Origin: Alcanivorax jadensis T9 | GTDB taxonomy: Bacteria > Pseudomonadota > Gammaproteobacteria > Pseudomonadales > Alcanivoracaceae | Length of the DNA stretch: 64,000 nucleotides | Assembly (NCBI RefSeq): GCF_000756655.1 | Contig: NZ_ARXU01000010.1 | Coordinates: forward strand, 62,001-126,000 | Reading direction: 5' to 3' | In this document: piece after piece, positions 8,542 to 18,163 of the stretch | Layout: each line of letters begins with the position of its first letter | Numbering within the stretch: the stretch's first letter is position 1 | Program-made: the position numbers and the translations under genes | Notes under the pieces: model-generated | The model's input: only the letters and a program-made list of their open reading frames with translations | The model's database searches: none | Told to the model about the DNA's origin: nothing

Positions 8542-9641
8542 GCGCCCTGCTCCACCACCAGTTTGTCGCGACCGGATTCCTTGGCCTGATAGAGAGCCCG
8601 GTCCGCACGCAGAACCACCTGCTCCGGCGTTTCCTCACGATGGTACATGGCCAGACCCGCCGACACCGTGACACTGAGCCCAGGCGCTTCCTTGAAGCGC
8701 TGGCTGCGCATGCCCAGCAAGATCCCTTCGGCCAGATTACTGGCCTCTTCCGGATCACTGACCGGCAGTACCAACATGAATTCTTCACCACCCAGGCGAG
8801 CCGCAAAATCCTGGCCACTCAAATGACGGCGTGACACCTCGGCAAAACGCTCCAGCACCAGATCTCCCACCCGATGGCCATACTGGTCGTTAATACGTTT
8901 GAAGTGGTCCAGGTCCAGGTACACCACACCCAGCTGATAGGCGCCCCGGGCAGCCTGCCCACAGGCTTTGGCCAACAGCTCCATGGCGTGACGGCGGCGA
9001 TAAAAACCGGTCATCTCGTCCTTCACCGCCATGTCGTGGATACGCTCGACAATGTCCGCCAGTTGCAGGTTGCGCCGGCTCAACTGGGAGCGGATGGTGG
9101 AGATTTCCGACGCCAGCAGAATCACCGCCAACACCATGGCCGAAAACAGGCCCCACTGAATCCATTCACCGCGCAGGTCCACCACCTCCGGCCAGTACCC
9201 GGAGACCACACCGAGTATCACCGCATAACCGAATACGCAGTAGCCTGCCAGCCAGGCAAATTGCCGGAATGAGGCCTGCAGTACGCCCATCTGGACAATG
9301 GCAAAGAAAATCATCATCACGCACAGGCGCACCTGGTCCACCACCAGGGCAGTCAACAGGATTCCCGTAGTGGACCAGACCATTAACGGCATGATCATGG
9401 ACGGTTCGGAAAGGCGACGGTTGAGTCCCAGAAGCATAAATAGGATAAAGCCCAGATGCCCCACCCAGATGACACCGAACAAGGCATAGAACAGGGGGGA
9501 GCCGCCGCGGAAGAAATCCAGCTGCAGGGAAATCCAGCACAACAGGGTGTGAGCACTGCCGCCTGCCAGTATGGCGAACAGTACCCGGCGCAGTCGCTGG
9601 AACTGCAAGGCTGCAGGGTTAAGCGTTAACGATTGATCCAT
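8538..9641 (-). CDS. Membrane diguanylate cyclase with degenerate inhibitory site
   Basis: This paralogue of the next gene has six hydrophobic segments followed by a GGDEF domain with RLGGEEFMLVLP. At the I-site position it has SGQD instead of RxxD, so feedback inhibition by cyclic di-GMP may be lost. The ATG at 9641 (MDQSLTLN) is preferred, preceded by a weak GGGAA. Earlier in-frame starts at 9668 (ATG) and 9686 (GTG) are possible. The two cyclases share the same architecture and look like a tandem duplication. They are translationally coupled, which suggests that both are made together and differ in product inhibition. Confidence 0.9.
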   Translation of the reverse strand: MDQSLTLNPAALQFQRLRRVLFAILAGGSAHTLLCWISLQLDFFRGGSPLFYALFGVIWVGHLGFILFMLLGLNRRLSEPSMIMPLMVWSTTGILLTALVVDQVRLCVMMIFFAIVQMGVLQASFRQFAWLAGYCVFGYAVILGVVSGYWPEVVDLRGEWIQWGLFSAMVLAVILLASEISTIRSQLSRRNLQLADIVERIHDMAVKDEMTGFYRRRHAMELLAKACGQAARGAYQLGVVYLDLDHFKRINDQYGHRVGDLVLERFAEVSRRHLSGQDFAARLGGEEFMLVLPVSDPEEASNLAEGILLGMRSQRFKEAPGLSVTVSAGLAMYHREETPEQVVLRADRALYQAKESGRDKLVVEQGA

Positions 9642-9842
9642 GCCGGATTCCCGATCCGGTGCGACCATCCCCACTATCAGTCGCACCCGTTGGTAGCAAT
9701 TTAGTATTATTGTTTGATGAACTCTAACCCTAAATGTCTACCGCGTCACAGTTTTCATCCCTGAAACCGGACCGTCCATCGCCATGCCAATGAAAAAAGT
9801 GGCACAAAAGTCCCTGATTTTTCCGGCACTTACCTCAGGACC

Positions 9843-11333
9843 TTATTCACCAGCCGGGCTCTGGCAGACCCGTGCCACCGCCTCACGCCATCCCTGGTAG
9901 CGACGTTGGCGCTCCCCTTCTTCCAGTAGCGGCGTAAACTCCCGCTCGCAGCGCCACTGCTCAGCCACGGCATCCAGAGAGTCGTACAGACCCACGCCCA
10001 GACCCGCCAGATAGGCCGCCCCCAGCGCCGTGGTCTCGGTGACCATGGGCCGGTCCACGCAAACACCCAGCACATCCGCCAGGGTCTGGCTGAGCCAGTT
10101 ATTGACCACCATTCCACCATCCACCCGCAAGGTAGTGGGCCGGGTACCGCAGTCCGCTGCCATGGCATCCAGCAAGTCCCGGGACTGATAACACACCGCT
10201 TCCAGCCCCGCCGTTACCACCTCGGCAATACCGGTATCGCGGGTCAATCCCAACAAGGCGCCACGAGCGTGGGGGTCCCACCAGGGAGCACCGAGGCCGG
10301 TAAAGGCCGGCACCAGATAGACGCCACCGGCGGAACCGGCACGGCGTGCCAGCGCTTCGGTTTCGCTGGCATCACGGATCAGATTAAGGCCGTCGCGCAG
10401 CCATTGGATGGCTGCACCGGCCACGAAGATGGAGCCCTCCAGCGCATAGGTGGTTTTGCCGTTGAGCCGGTAACCCACGGTCGTGAGCAGGCGATTATGA
10501 GATTCCACTGCCTCACCGGTATTCATCACCATGAAGCAGCCGGTGCCATAGGTGCTTTTTACCATGCCCGGCTGAAAACAGGCCTGCCCTACCAGCGCCG
10601 CCTGCTGGTCCCCGGCAATGCCGGCCACTGGCACTGCTGCGCCCAACAGCTCGGGGCAGGTGGACCCGAATTCCCCGGCGCTGTCACGCACCTCCGGCAA
10701 CACCGCTGCGGGAATATCAAAGAGCTCCAGCAGTGCCGTATCCCAGACCTGCTCATGGATATTGAACAACAGGGTACGTGAAGCATTGGTGGCGTCGGTG
10801 GCATGCACCTTGCCACGGGTCAGCTGCCAGAGCAGCCAGCAGTCGATGGTGCCGAACGCCAGTTCCCCCGACTCGGCGCGCGGACGGGCGCCGGGCACAT
10901 TATCCAGCAGCCAGGCCAGTTTGGTGGCGGAAAAATACGGATCCAGCAACAGGCCGGTCTTGTTCCGCACCATGTCTTCATGGCCAGCATCCCGCAGACT
11001 CTGACATGCAGAGGCGGTGCGCCGGTCCTGCCAGACAATGGCCTTGGCAAGTGGATCCCCGGTCCTGCGGTCCCACAGCACGGTGGTTTCCCGCTGGTTG
11101 GTAATACCGATGGCAGCCAGCTGCCGGGCCTCTACCCGGGCGTTACGCAGAGCCTGCTGACACAGGGCCAGGGTATCGTTCCAGATCTCCATAGCATCGT
11201 GTTCCACCCAGCCATCATGGGGAAAATGCTGGCGGAACTCTTTCTGCGCCTGCCCACAGGCCCGGCCACTGCTGTCGAACACAATGGCGCGGGAACTAGT
11301 GGTGCCCTGGTCAATGGAAAGGATATATGACAT
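9843..11333 (-). CDS. glpK: Glycerol kinase
   Basis: This 496-residue FGGY-family kinase phosphorylates glycerol to glycerol 3-phosphate. The N-terminal phosphate loop is [18 protein letters not shown], followed by [39 protein letters not shown] and [19 protein letters not shown] are further signature regions. Length is normal and no frame damage was seen. glpF, glpD and glpR are not adjacent. The upstream region is 792 bp long and is filled mainly by repeat sequence. In a hydrocarbon degrader the enzyme would feed glycerol into lipid synthesis or central metabolism, but this role is inferred. Confidence 0.96.
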   Translation of the reverse strand: MSYILSIDQGTTSSRAIVFDSSGRACGQAQKEFRQHFPHDGWVEHDAMEIWNDTLALCQQALRNARVEARQLAAIGITNQRETTVLWDRRTGDPLAKAIVWQDRRTASACQSLRDAGHEDMVRNKTGLLLDPYFSATKLAWLLDNVPGARPRAESGELAFGTIDCWLLWQLTRGKVHATDATNASRTLLFNIHEQVWDTALLELFDIPAAVLPEVRDSAGEFGSTCPELLGAAVPVAGIAGDQQAALVGQACFQPGMVKSTYGTGCFMVMNTGEAVESHNRLLTTVGYRLNGKTTYALEGSIFVAGAAIQWLRDGLNLIRDASETEALARRAGSAGGVYLVPAFTGLGAPWWDPHARGALLGLTRDTGIAEVVTAGLEAVCYQSRDLLDAMAADCGTRPTTLRVDGGMVVNNWLSQTLADVLGVCVDRPMVTETTALGAAYLAGLGVGLYDSLDAVAEQWRCEREFTPLLEEGERQRRYQGWREAVARVCQSPAGE

Positions 11334-11741
11334 GGCTCAGCTAACCCTGTTATCAGTATTGGTGGCTGGATAGACAGACGCCTCTTGGGTGCGTCGAGAA
11401 CCGTATTTTACATGAAGCCCTGATGACAGATTGAACGATAACGGACAACCGGATAGACCTTATCGGCTATTTAGGAGCACTTGAACGGAGGGTGGATTAG
11501 CCGAAGGCGTAATCCACCCTACGATGCTGGTTGTCGACATCTGTTGCGCTTTGAAAGCCCTGATCGCCCTTCGGTCGATTTCCGCGCAAGCGCGGTTCGC
11601 CATGCAAGAATTTTATTCGCTTCGCTCACCCTTCGGGCCGCACGGAACTACGTGCGTTACTCCGCTACGCGCCGTTCCTACAGCGGCTTCGTAGAAATGA
11701 AGAGACACCGGGAACTTTCCACCCTTTCCCTATCCTACGAG
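11334..11741. other. Gene-free region with palindromes upstream of glpK
   Basis: No convincing gene is present. A palindrome with 11-bp arms (AGGGTGGATTA at 11489-11499, complement at 11510-11520) resembles intergenic repeats seen in many bacteria. After it come several short GC-rich palindromes, such as CCGCGCAAGCGCGG and GCACGGAACTACGTGC. An open frame of 90 codons across them is repeat-derived and is not called. The glpK promoter must lie near 11340-11450 but no clear -35/-10 pair was seen. Confidence 0.5.
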
Positions 11742-12127
11742 CGTAGCTCGTAGCTCGTAGCTCGTAGCTCGTAGCTCGTAGCTCGTAGCTCGTAGCTCGT
11801 AGCTCGTAGCTCGTAGCTCGTAGCTCGTAGCTCGTAGCTCGTAGCTCGTAGCTCGTAGCTCGTAGCTCGTAGCTCGTAGCTCGTAGCTCGTAGCTCGTAG
11901 CTCGTAGCTCGTAGCTCGTAGCTCGTAGCTCGTAGCTCGTAGCTCGTAGCTCGTAGCTCGTAGCTCGTAGCTCGTAGCTCGTAGCTCGTAGCTCGTAGCT
12001 CGTAGCTCGTAGCTCGTAGCTCGTAGCTCGTAGCTCGTAGCTCGTAGCTCGTAGCTCGTAGCTCGTAGCTCGTAGCTCGTAGCTCGTAGCTCGTAGCTCG
12101 TAGCTCGTAGCTCGTAGCTCGTAGCTC
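11742..12127. repeat. Perfect heptanucleotide tandem array (GTAGCTC)n, about 55 copies
   Basis: The 7-bp unit GTAGCTC (GAGCTAC on the minus strand) repeats without visible interruption for 386 bp, and the phase at every 60-base line is exactly as expected. At the distal end an inverted copy abuts it (CTACGAG at 11735-11741, directly followed by CGTAGCTC). At the other end the array contributes two bases of the TGA stop of the sensor kinase. Because seven is not a multiple of three, all plus-strand frames contain TAG. The minus strand has no stop in any frame and would read as the cyclic heptapeptide ELRATSY. Confidence 0.97.
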
Positions 12128-13742
12128 AGTTCACACGCCCCAGCACATGCTGGCCTTGCTGGCTACGCGGCAGGATGATGGTAAACCGGGCACCGCCCAT
12201 GGGGCTCTCGTCCACACGGATGTCACCACCATGCCAATCCACAATCCGTTTGACGATGGACAAGCCGAGGCCATAACCCCCGCTGGCGCGGTGGCGGCTC
12301 TTGTCCAGCCGGGCGAAGGGCTTAAACACTCGCTCCCGCTCATGCTCGGGAATGCCCGGGCCGTTATCATCAACATGAATAATGACCTGGTCTTCGTCGC
12401 CATCAACCACCATGACGATCTGTGAACCGGCGTAACGCAGGGCATTGGTGACCAGGTTCTGCAATACCCGGTGCAGGTAGCGCTCTTCCGCTTCCACTTC
12501 CAGGGTGGGCTGATCACAGTCCACGGTGATCACGGTGTCGCCGCGAATGGTTTCCAGCTCTTCGCGTAACTGTTCGCACAGCTCGCCCAGAAGCACCGGT
12601 TTGAATTCGATATTGGGGGTGCCCTGTTCCAGGCGGGCATAGGTAAGGATTTCGTCGATCAACTGATCCAGCTGCTCAATGTCATGATCCAGGGCATTGA
12701 GTTTTTCCCGGCGTAATTCCGCCGACTCAATATCCGCCAGCATCTCCAAACCAAAACGCAACCGCGCCACCGGGGTACGCAGTTCATGGCTCACCGCCCG
12801 GGTCATTTCCCGCTGGGATTCAATGAGGCGACGTATATGCGCTGTCATCCCATTAAAGGTGGCCGCCACCTGGCCAATGGCATCGTTACCTTCAATATTG
12901 GCATAGGCCCCCAAGTCACCGCTGCCCAGCTGACTCACCGCCTGGTCAAGCTGCTTGAGGCGGCGTTGCAGGGGGCTCACCTGCAGGTAGGTTGCCAATG
13001 CCACCGCCAACAGGCTGAGAATACCGGCCACCAGCAGCAGCTCGATAGGAAACTGGTCGAACAGACTAAGAGGCCCAATCACCAGCAATTTGCCAGTGTC
13101 TGCCACCGGCGCATAAATGCGGATGCTGGAGTCGCTGCGGGTGCTGTCATCCAGGCCGATCACCACTTCGCGGCGGTTAAGGCGCTGTTCCTGCTCCGGA
13201 TCCAGGGGTACATGGTCCCGGGACACCAGACTGAGGGGGTAACCGAAGTGCTGCTGGAGCCGCCCCAGGGCCAGCTCCCATTCGTCTTCGGGGAAGAGGG
13301 AAAGGTGGTTGAGCACCAGCACTGCAGTGGCCCGGGCCTGCTGCTCTGACACCTTGGTCATACGGGTGGTGATGTACTCCGGCTCACCAGGCAGCTGAAA
13401 AAGGATATCGGCATACCCTTTTTGCTCATTGAGGCGCATGACGACCAGGCCGTCTTCCAGGTGCAGGGTTTCCCGGTAGCCCAAATCCAGCTCTGCGGCA
13501 GACTGCAGCTGGATATCCGCATTGAACAGCTTGCTGAGCACCTGGCTCCAGCGGTCACGCTCACCGGGTTCATAGCGCTGGTACCCTTCCGCCATCAGGT
13601 AGAAGGTACCCCGCGCCATTTCTTCCCGGTAGATATCCGAGCGGTAGCTGTTAACCAGCTGTACGGCGGCATAGGTGATGGCGCCGATAAAACACAGCGC
13701 CAGCAGCAAGCCACCGTAGAGCCTCAGGAAAATACTATTCAA
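12126..13742 (-). CDS. Sensor histidine kinase, RstB-like
   Basis: This 538-residue membrane kinase has an N-terminal transmembrane segment (LLLALCFIGAITYAAV), a periplasmic sensor of about 200 residues and a second membrane segment near residue 240. A HAMP linker follows, then a HisKA domain with the phospho-accepting His in AVSHELRTPVARLRFGLEM. The HATPase domain has N-box NLVTNALRYA, G1 DDNGPGIP and G2 GYGLGLSIV. Layout and the HELRTP-VARLRF-LEM region resemble E. coli RstB. It follows its response regulator by 35 bp on the same strand. Its stop codon is partly built by the heptanucleotide array, and no conventional terminator follows. The signal is unknown. Confidence 0.92.
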   Translation of the reverse strand: MNSIFLRLYGGLLLALCFIGAITYAAVQLVNSYRSDIYREEMARGTFYLMAEGYQRYEPGERDRWSQVLSKLFNADIQLQSAAELDLGYRETLHLEDGLVVMRLNEQKGYADILFQLPGEPEYITTRMTKVSEQQARATAVLVLNHLSLFPEDEWELALGRLQQHFGYPLSLVSRDHVPLDPEQEQRLNRREVVIGLDDSTRSDSSIRIYAPVADTGKLLVIGPLSLFDQFPIELLLVAGILSLLAVALATYLQVSPLQRRLKQLDQAVSQLGSGDLGAYANIEGNDAIGQVAATFNGMTAHIRRLIESQREMTRAVSHELRTPVARLRFGLEMLADIESAELRREKLNALDHDIEQLDQLIDEILTYARLEQGTPNIEFKPVLLGELCEQLREELETIRGDTVITVDCDQPTLEVEAEERYLHRVLQNLVTNALRYAGSQIVMVVDGDEDQVIIHVDDNGPGIPEHERERVFKPFARLDKSRHRASGGYGLGLSIVKRIVDWHGGDIRVDESPMGGARFTIILPRSQQGQHVLGRVN

Positions 13743-13777
13743 GCGTCACCCAGCATCACGCCACGGCACAGAAACGC

Positions 13778-14500
13778 TCAGGCCGCGCCGATTTCCTTGA
13801 CGAACAGATAGCCCTTGGATCGTACCGTCTTGATACGCTTGGGGTTTTCCGGGTCATCCCCTACCTTCGGGCGGATACGGGAAATACGCACATCGATGGA
13901 GCGATCCTGACCGTCATACTGAATGCCACGCAGCTTCTCGAAGATGGTTTCCCGGGACAGCACCGTGCCCGCGTTGGAGGCCAGCAGCCAGAGCAGATCG
14001 TACTCGGCACTGGTCAGGTCCACCGATTCCCCGGCCAGGGTCACTTCCCGGGCGGAGTTATCGATCACCAGGGCGCCAAATTCCAGCCGCGCCGGTGAGC
14101 TGTCACGTTCGTTGTCGGTTTCCACCCGGCGCAGCAGGGCACGAATGCGCGCCAGCAGTACCCGGGGTTTTACCGGTTTGGCCACATAATCATCGGCCCC
14201 CATCTCCAGGCCGAGTACCTGATCCATATCATCGGTACGGGCGGTGAGCATGAGAATGGGATTTTTGTAGGCGCTGCGAACCTCGCGGCAGACGGTCAAG
14301 CCGTCGGCTCCGGGCAACATCAAATCCAGTACCACCAGATCCGGTTGCTCGGCACGAATGCGACGAATGGCTTCTTCGCCATCGCTGACCACCGTCACAT
14401 TGAGACCATTGGTTTGCAGATATTCACAGGTAAGATCGGCAAGTCGTTCGTCGTCTTCCACGATCATGATTGCTGGCGGGTTATCCTGCACCGTTGTCAT
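13778..14500 (-). CDS. OmpR-family response regulator, RstA-like
   Basis: This 240-residue regulator has a receiver domain with acidic pocket VEDDERLAD and phospho-acceptor Asp in LVVLDLMLPGADG. It also has the conserved Thr region LMLTART and Lys in DYVAKPVKPR, followed by a winged-helix DNA-binding domain (RETIFEKLRGIQYDGQDRSIDVRISRIRPKV). The ATG at 14500 is chosen because AAGGA lies five bases upstream; a GTG at 14521 would add seven charged residues. It is the first gene of the two-component pair. It is similar to RstA; the target genes are not known. Confidence 0.93.
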   Translation of the reverse strand: MTTVQDNPPAIMIVEDDERLADLTCEYLQTNGLNVTVVSDGEEAIRRIRAEQPDLVVLDLMLPGADGLTVCREVRSAYKNPILMLTARTDDMDQVLGLEMGADDYVAKPVKPRVLLARIRALLRRVETDNERDSSPARLEFGALVIDNSAREVTLAGESVDLTSAEYDLLWLLASNAGTVLSRETIFEKLRGIQYDGQDRSIDVRISRIRPKVGDDPENPKRIKTVRSKGYLFVKEIGAA

Positions 14501-14681
14501 CCCGTCCTTATCCTTTTTCACTTCGTATCATTATTGTCGTCGTACACAGTGCACAAGGCGGCAAACTGTAACAAACGTATCCCTATCAGGTGTTTATACG
14601 CATAGACACTGTCCACGGCAACCTTGCTGATACCAAAGGTACACTGAAGCCGCTTCACGGCAGAGTTTTTACAGTTGACAA

Positions 14682-14697
14682 ACACAATATCTAGTAC
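14682..14697. promoter_or_regulatory. NrdR-box-like palindrome (distal)
   Basis: ACACAATATCTAGTAC fits the published NrdR consensus (ACACWATATATWGTGT) at most positions, including the CWATAT core. It lies 449 bp upstream of nrdA. NrdR represses ribonucleotide reductase genes when deoxynucleotide levels are high. Pairs of boxes are usually about three helical turns apart, so this distant spacing is unusual. Confidence 0.6.
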
Positions 14698-14748
14698 TGG
14701 CATGCCCCGGAAAAGCGCGCCCCAAATGCACCCACATTGGTCCACAAC

Positions 14749-14757
14749 TTATCCACA
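14749..14757 (+). promoter_or_regulatory. DnaA box upstream of nrdA
   Basis: TTATCCACA is a perfect match to the DnaA consensus TTATNCACA. DnaA is known to bind the nrdAB promoter in E. coli and link dNTP supply to replication initiation. A similar role here is inferred from position and sequence. Confidence 0.55.
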
Positions 14758-14960
14758 AAATTTCCCCAGGCGAAGTGCTTGCAAATCCGGGAGCGCAACT
14801 ATAACTTGTACTGAAGTCAGGCGGCGACCCCAACATATTGGGTTTTTGTAAAATTGCCGCCACCCCGGGATAACACTATCCAGCGTACCGAAAAATATAG
14901 CCACATCAGCCATTTAGAGCTTTTCGGGCTACCAGGGGCAAGATCATCGTCATGGACAAG

Positions 14961-14976
14961 ACACAAGATATAGTGG
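14961..14976. promoter_or_regulatory. NrdR-box-like palindrome (proximal)
   Basis: ACACAAGATATAGTGG matches the NrdR consensus with an intact ATATAGTG right half. It is 169 bp upstream of the nrdA start and is the likelier functional box. Its partner at 14682 is 279 bp away. Confidence 0.65.
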
Positions 14977-15145
14977 TCCACATCCAAATTCGACCACCAG
15001 GCACCATCCAACATAGATTTCACTGCGCCATGGCCTGACGGCTGTGGCGTTTTGCGTGGTGTGCCATACGCGGCATCAGACCACGCCGGCACCACCACAC
15101 AAACCCGACAACAGACAGAACAGCACAAACAACGGAGAGCGCACC

Positions 15146-18028
15146 ATGCAGACGGATATGAGCCAAAACCCCAACCACACGGGCTCCCCGGCAGGCGACG
15201 ACAGCGGCCAGGACCAGTCCATTGCCAGCACTGCCCCGGGCCAGCTTCGCGTTATCAAGCGCAATGGCAAAGTGGTCGGCTACGATGACGACAAGATCAC
15301 CGTGGCCATCAGCAAGGCGTTTCTGGCGGTAGAGGGCGGCACCGCTGCCGCCTCTTCCCGTATCCATGAAACCGTGGCGCGCCTCACCGAGCAGGTCAGC
15401 GCCACCTTCAAACGTCGCATGCCCTCCGGTGGCACCATCCACATCGAAGAGATTCAGGATCAGGTAGAGCTGGCGCTGATGCGTAACGGCGAGCAGAAAG
15501 TGGCCCGTGACTACGTGCTCTACCGTGAACGCCAGGCCGCCAAGCGTGCCGAACAAAGCCACGACCTGCCCGAGCCCACCCACCAGGTGGACATGACCGT
15601 CACCATGGAAGACGGCAGCAAGGCACCGCTGGACATGGCGCGCCTGGAGCACCTGATTCGTGCTGCCTGCTCCGGCCTGGAAGACGTCAACGCCGACAAG
15701 ATCATCACCGAAACGGTGAAGAACCTGTACGACGGGGTGTCCATCCATGACGTGAACACCTCCATGGTGATCACTGCCCGCACCATGATCGAAGTGGAGC
15801 CCAACTACTCCCAGGTCACTGCCCGCCTGCTGATGGACAAGATCCGCGCCGAAGCCCTGCAGTTCCTGAACGTGGCGGAGCGTGCCAGCCATGACGAGAT
15901 GAATGCGCTCTACGGTGAGGCCCTGAAAGCCTACATCGGCAAAGGCATCGAGCTAGAACTGCTGTCACCGAAACTGGCCGAGTTTGACCTGGACAAGCTG
16001 GGCGCCGCCCTTGATGGCAACCGCGACCTGCAGTTCTCCTACCTGGGCCTGCAGACCCTGTACGACCGCTACTTCATCCACCACAACGACACACGCATCG
16101 AGCTGCCCCAGTGCTTCTTCATGCGTGTGGCCATGGGCCTGGCGGTAGAAGAAGACAACCGCGAAGCCCGTGCCATCGAGTTCTACAATCTGCTGTCCAG
16201 CTTCGACTACATGAGCTCCACGCCGACCCTGTTCAACGCCGGCACCCTGCGCCCGCAGCTGTCCAGCTGCTACCTGACCACCGTGCCCGACGACCTGCAC
16301 GGCATTTATGGCGCCATTCAGGACAACGCCATGTTGTCCAAGTTTGCCGGCGGCCTGGGGAACGACTGGACCCCGGTGCGTGCACTGGGCGCCTACATCA
16401 AGGGCACCAATGGTCGCTCCCAGGGCGTGGTACCGTTCCTGAAAGTGGTCAACGATACCGCCGTTGCCGTTAACCAGGGTGGCAAGCGCAAAGGCGCCGT
16501 CTGTGCCTACCTGGAAACCTGGCACATGGACATCGAAGAATTCCTGGAGCTGCGCAAGAACACCGGTGACGACCGCCGTCGCACCCACGACATGAACAGC
16601 GCCAACTGGATTCCTGATCTGTTCATGAAGCGCGTGATCAACGAAGAAGAGTGGACCCTGTTCAGCCCCAACGACGCCCCGGACCTGCACGATCTGTACG
16701 GCGAAGCGTTCGAGAAGGCGTACCTGGAATACGAAGCGAAAACCCGCAGCGGCGAAATGAAGCTGTTCAAGCGCGTCCCCGCCATCAACCTGTGGCGCAA
16801 GATGCTCTCCATGCTGTTTGAAACAGGCCACCCCTGGTTCACCTTCAAGGATCCGTGCAACCTGCGTAGCCCGCAGCAGCACGTGGGCGTGGTGCACTCC
16901 TCCAACCTGTGCACCGAGATCACCCTGAACACCAACCAGGAAGAAATCGCCGTGTGTAACCTGGGTTCCGTTAACCTGGCCCAGCACGTGGACGAAAACG
17001 GCCTGGATATCGAGAAGCTGCAAGGCACCATCAACACCGCCGTGCGCATGCTCGATAACGTCATCGACATCAACTACTACAGCGTGCCCCAGGCAGAACG
17101 TTCCAACATGAAGCACCGTCCGGTCGGGCTGGGCATCATGGGCTTCCAGGACGCGCTGTATAAGCAGGGCATCAGCTACGCCTCCGAAGGCGCGGTGAAA
17201 TTCGCCGACAATTCCATGGAAGCGGTGAGCTACTACGCCATCCAGGCCTCCGCCAAACTGGCCGAAGAGCGTGGCGCCTACCAGACCTTCGAAGGGTCCC
17301 TGTGGAGCCAGGGCGTACTGCCTATCGACTCCATCGACATTCTGGTCAAGCAACGTGGCGAGGAATACTGCAAGGTGGATCGCAGCCAGTCCCTGGACTG
17401 GAACAACGTGCGCGAGATGGCAAAGAAAGGCATGCGCAACTCCAACGTCATGGCCATCGCCCCCACCGCCACCATCGCCAACATCACCGGGGTTTCACAG
17501 TCCATTGAGCCCACATACCAGAACCTGTATGTGAAATCGAACCTGTCCGGCGAGTTCACCGTGGTCAATCCTTACCTGGTGAAGGCACTGAAAGATCGCG
17601 GCCTGTGGGACAACGTGATGGTCAACGACCTGAAATACTACGATGGTTCCGCACAGCCCATCGAACGAATTCCGGCCGACCTGAAAGAGCAGTTCCGCAC
17701 CGCCTTTGAAGTGGAACCGCGCTGGCTGGTGGAAGCGGCAAGCCGTCGCCAGAAGTGGATCGATCAGGCTCAGTCCCTGAACCTGTACATTGCCGAAGCC
17801 AACGGCAAGAAGCTGGACGTGACTTACAAGATGGCCTGGTTGCTGGGTTTGAAAACCACCTATTACCTGCGCGCCATCGGGGCAACTCAAACAGAAAAAT
17901 CCACCATCAATGACGGCAAGCTCAACCGGGTCTCCGCAGCCCCGCAAGCCCCTGCCGAATTCAACCAGGCTGCTGACGTACCGCAGGCCTGCTCCATTGA
18001 TGACCCGGATTGCGAGGCTTGTCAGTAA
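15146..18028 (+). CDS. nrdA: Class Ia ribonucleoside-diphosphate reductase, alpha subunit
   Basis: This 960-residue subunit reduces ribonucleoside diphosphates to deoxy forms. The ATG at 15146 follows GGAGAG. Two ATP-cone domains lie at the N-terminus: the first starts near LRVIKRNGKVVGYDDDKIT, and the second spans about residues 155-240 (VTMEDGSKAPLDMARLEHLI). The catalytic core includes NAGTLRPQLSSCYL, NLCTEITLNT and the typical PTATIANITGVSQSIEP. The C-terminus ends with a mobile CxxC pair (DCEACQ) for re-reduction. Dual ATP cones are known in Pseudomonas NrdA, which this resembles. Control probably involves NrdR and DnaA sites upstream. nrdB follows after a 135-bp spacer. Confidence 0.97.
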   Translation: MQTDMSQNPNHTGSPAGDDSGQDQSIASTAPGQLRVIKRNGKVVGYDDDKITVAISKAFLAVEGGTAAASSRIHETVARLTEQVSATFKRRMPSGGTIHIEEIQDQVELALMRNGEQKVARDYVLYRERQAAKRAEQSHDLPEPTHQVDMTVTMEDGSKAPLDMARLEHLIRAACSGLEDVNADKIITETVKNLYDGVSIHDVNTSMVITARTMIEVEPNYSQVTARLLMDKIRAEALQFLNVAERASHDEMNALYGEALKAYIGKGIELELLSPKLAEFDLDKLGAALDGNRDLQFSYLGLQTLYDRYFIHHNDTRIELPQCFFMRVAMGLAVEEDNREARAIEFYNLLSSFDYMSSTPTLFNAGTLRPQLSSCYLTTVPDDLHGIYGAIQDNAMLSKFAGGLGNDWTPVRALGAYIKGTNGRSQGVVPFLKVVNDTAVAVNQGGKRKGAVCAYLETWHMDIEEFLELRKNTGDDRRRTHDMNSANWIPDLFMKRVINEEEWTLFSPNDAPDLHDLYGEAFEKAYLEYEAKTRSGEMKLFKRVPAINLWRKMLSMLFETGHPWFTFKDPCNLRSPQQHVGVVHSSNLCTEITLNTNQEEIAVCNLGSVNLAQHVDENGLDIEKLQGTINTAVRMLDNVIDINYYSVPQAERSNMKHRPVGLGIMGFQDALYKQGISYASEGAVKFADNSMEAVSYYAIQASAKLAEERGAYQTFEGSLWSQGVLPIDSIDILVKQRGEEYCKVDRSQSLDWNNVREMAKKGMRNSNVMAIAPTATIANITGVSQSIEPTYQNLYVKSNLSGEFTVVNPYLVKALKDRGLWDNVMVNDLKYYDGSAQPIERIPADLKEQFRTAFEVEPRWLVEAASRRQKWIDQAQSLNLYIAEANGKKLDVTYKMAWLLGLKTTYYLRAIGATQTEKSTINDGKLNRVSAAPQAPAEFNQAADVPQACSIDDPDCEACQ

Positions 18029-18032
18029 GGTG

Positions 18033-18139
18033 CCAGCTGCCGGACGCTCGACGCTTGCCATTCTTCGAGCGCCAGGCGTCCAGCTGCCGGCCCCAGGCCA
18101 CTTAAAACAATGCACCATCGATGACGCCACGGCGTCATC
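18033..18139. repeat. Repeat and hairpin in the nrdA-nrdB spacer
   Basis: CCAGCTGCCGG occurs twice (18033-18043 and 18080-18090) just after the nrdA stop, separated by GACGCTCGACGC-type low-complexity sequence. Further on, GATGACGCC / GGCGTCATC (18120-18139) can form a tight hairpin about 15 bp before the nrdB ribosome-binding site. It has no U-tract, so it may affect mRNA processing or the relative amounts of NrdA and NrdB. Confidence 0.55.
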
Positions 18140-18163
18140 CCTGAAAGAATATGGAGAGAGCAC

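Larger units (their letters stand above)
14501..15145. other. Divergent control region between the two-component system and nrdAB
   Basis: This 645-bp gene-free region contains two NrdR-box-like palindromes (14682-14697 and 14961-14976) and a perfect DnaA box (14749-14757). It also contains further half-matches such as ACACTATC at 14873-14880. It must hold the promoters of both the response-regulator gene and nrdA. No open frame in it has a convincing start or family resemblance. Confidence 0.6.

Noticed and set aside
11481-11753. Possible 90-residue protein
   Set aside because: It spans palindromic intergenic repeats and enters the heptanucleotide array; no ribosome-binding site or family resemblance was seen.
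11742-12127. CRISPR array
   Set aside because: The repeat is a continuous 7-mer with no unique spacers and no cas genes nearby.
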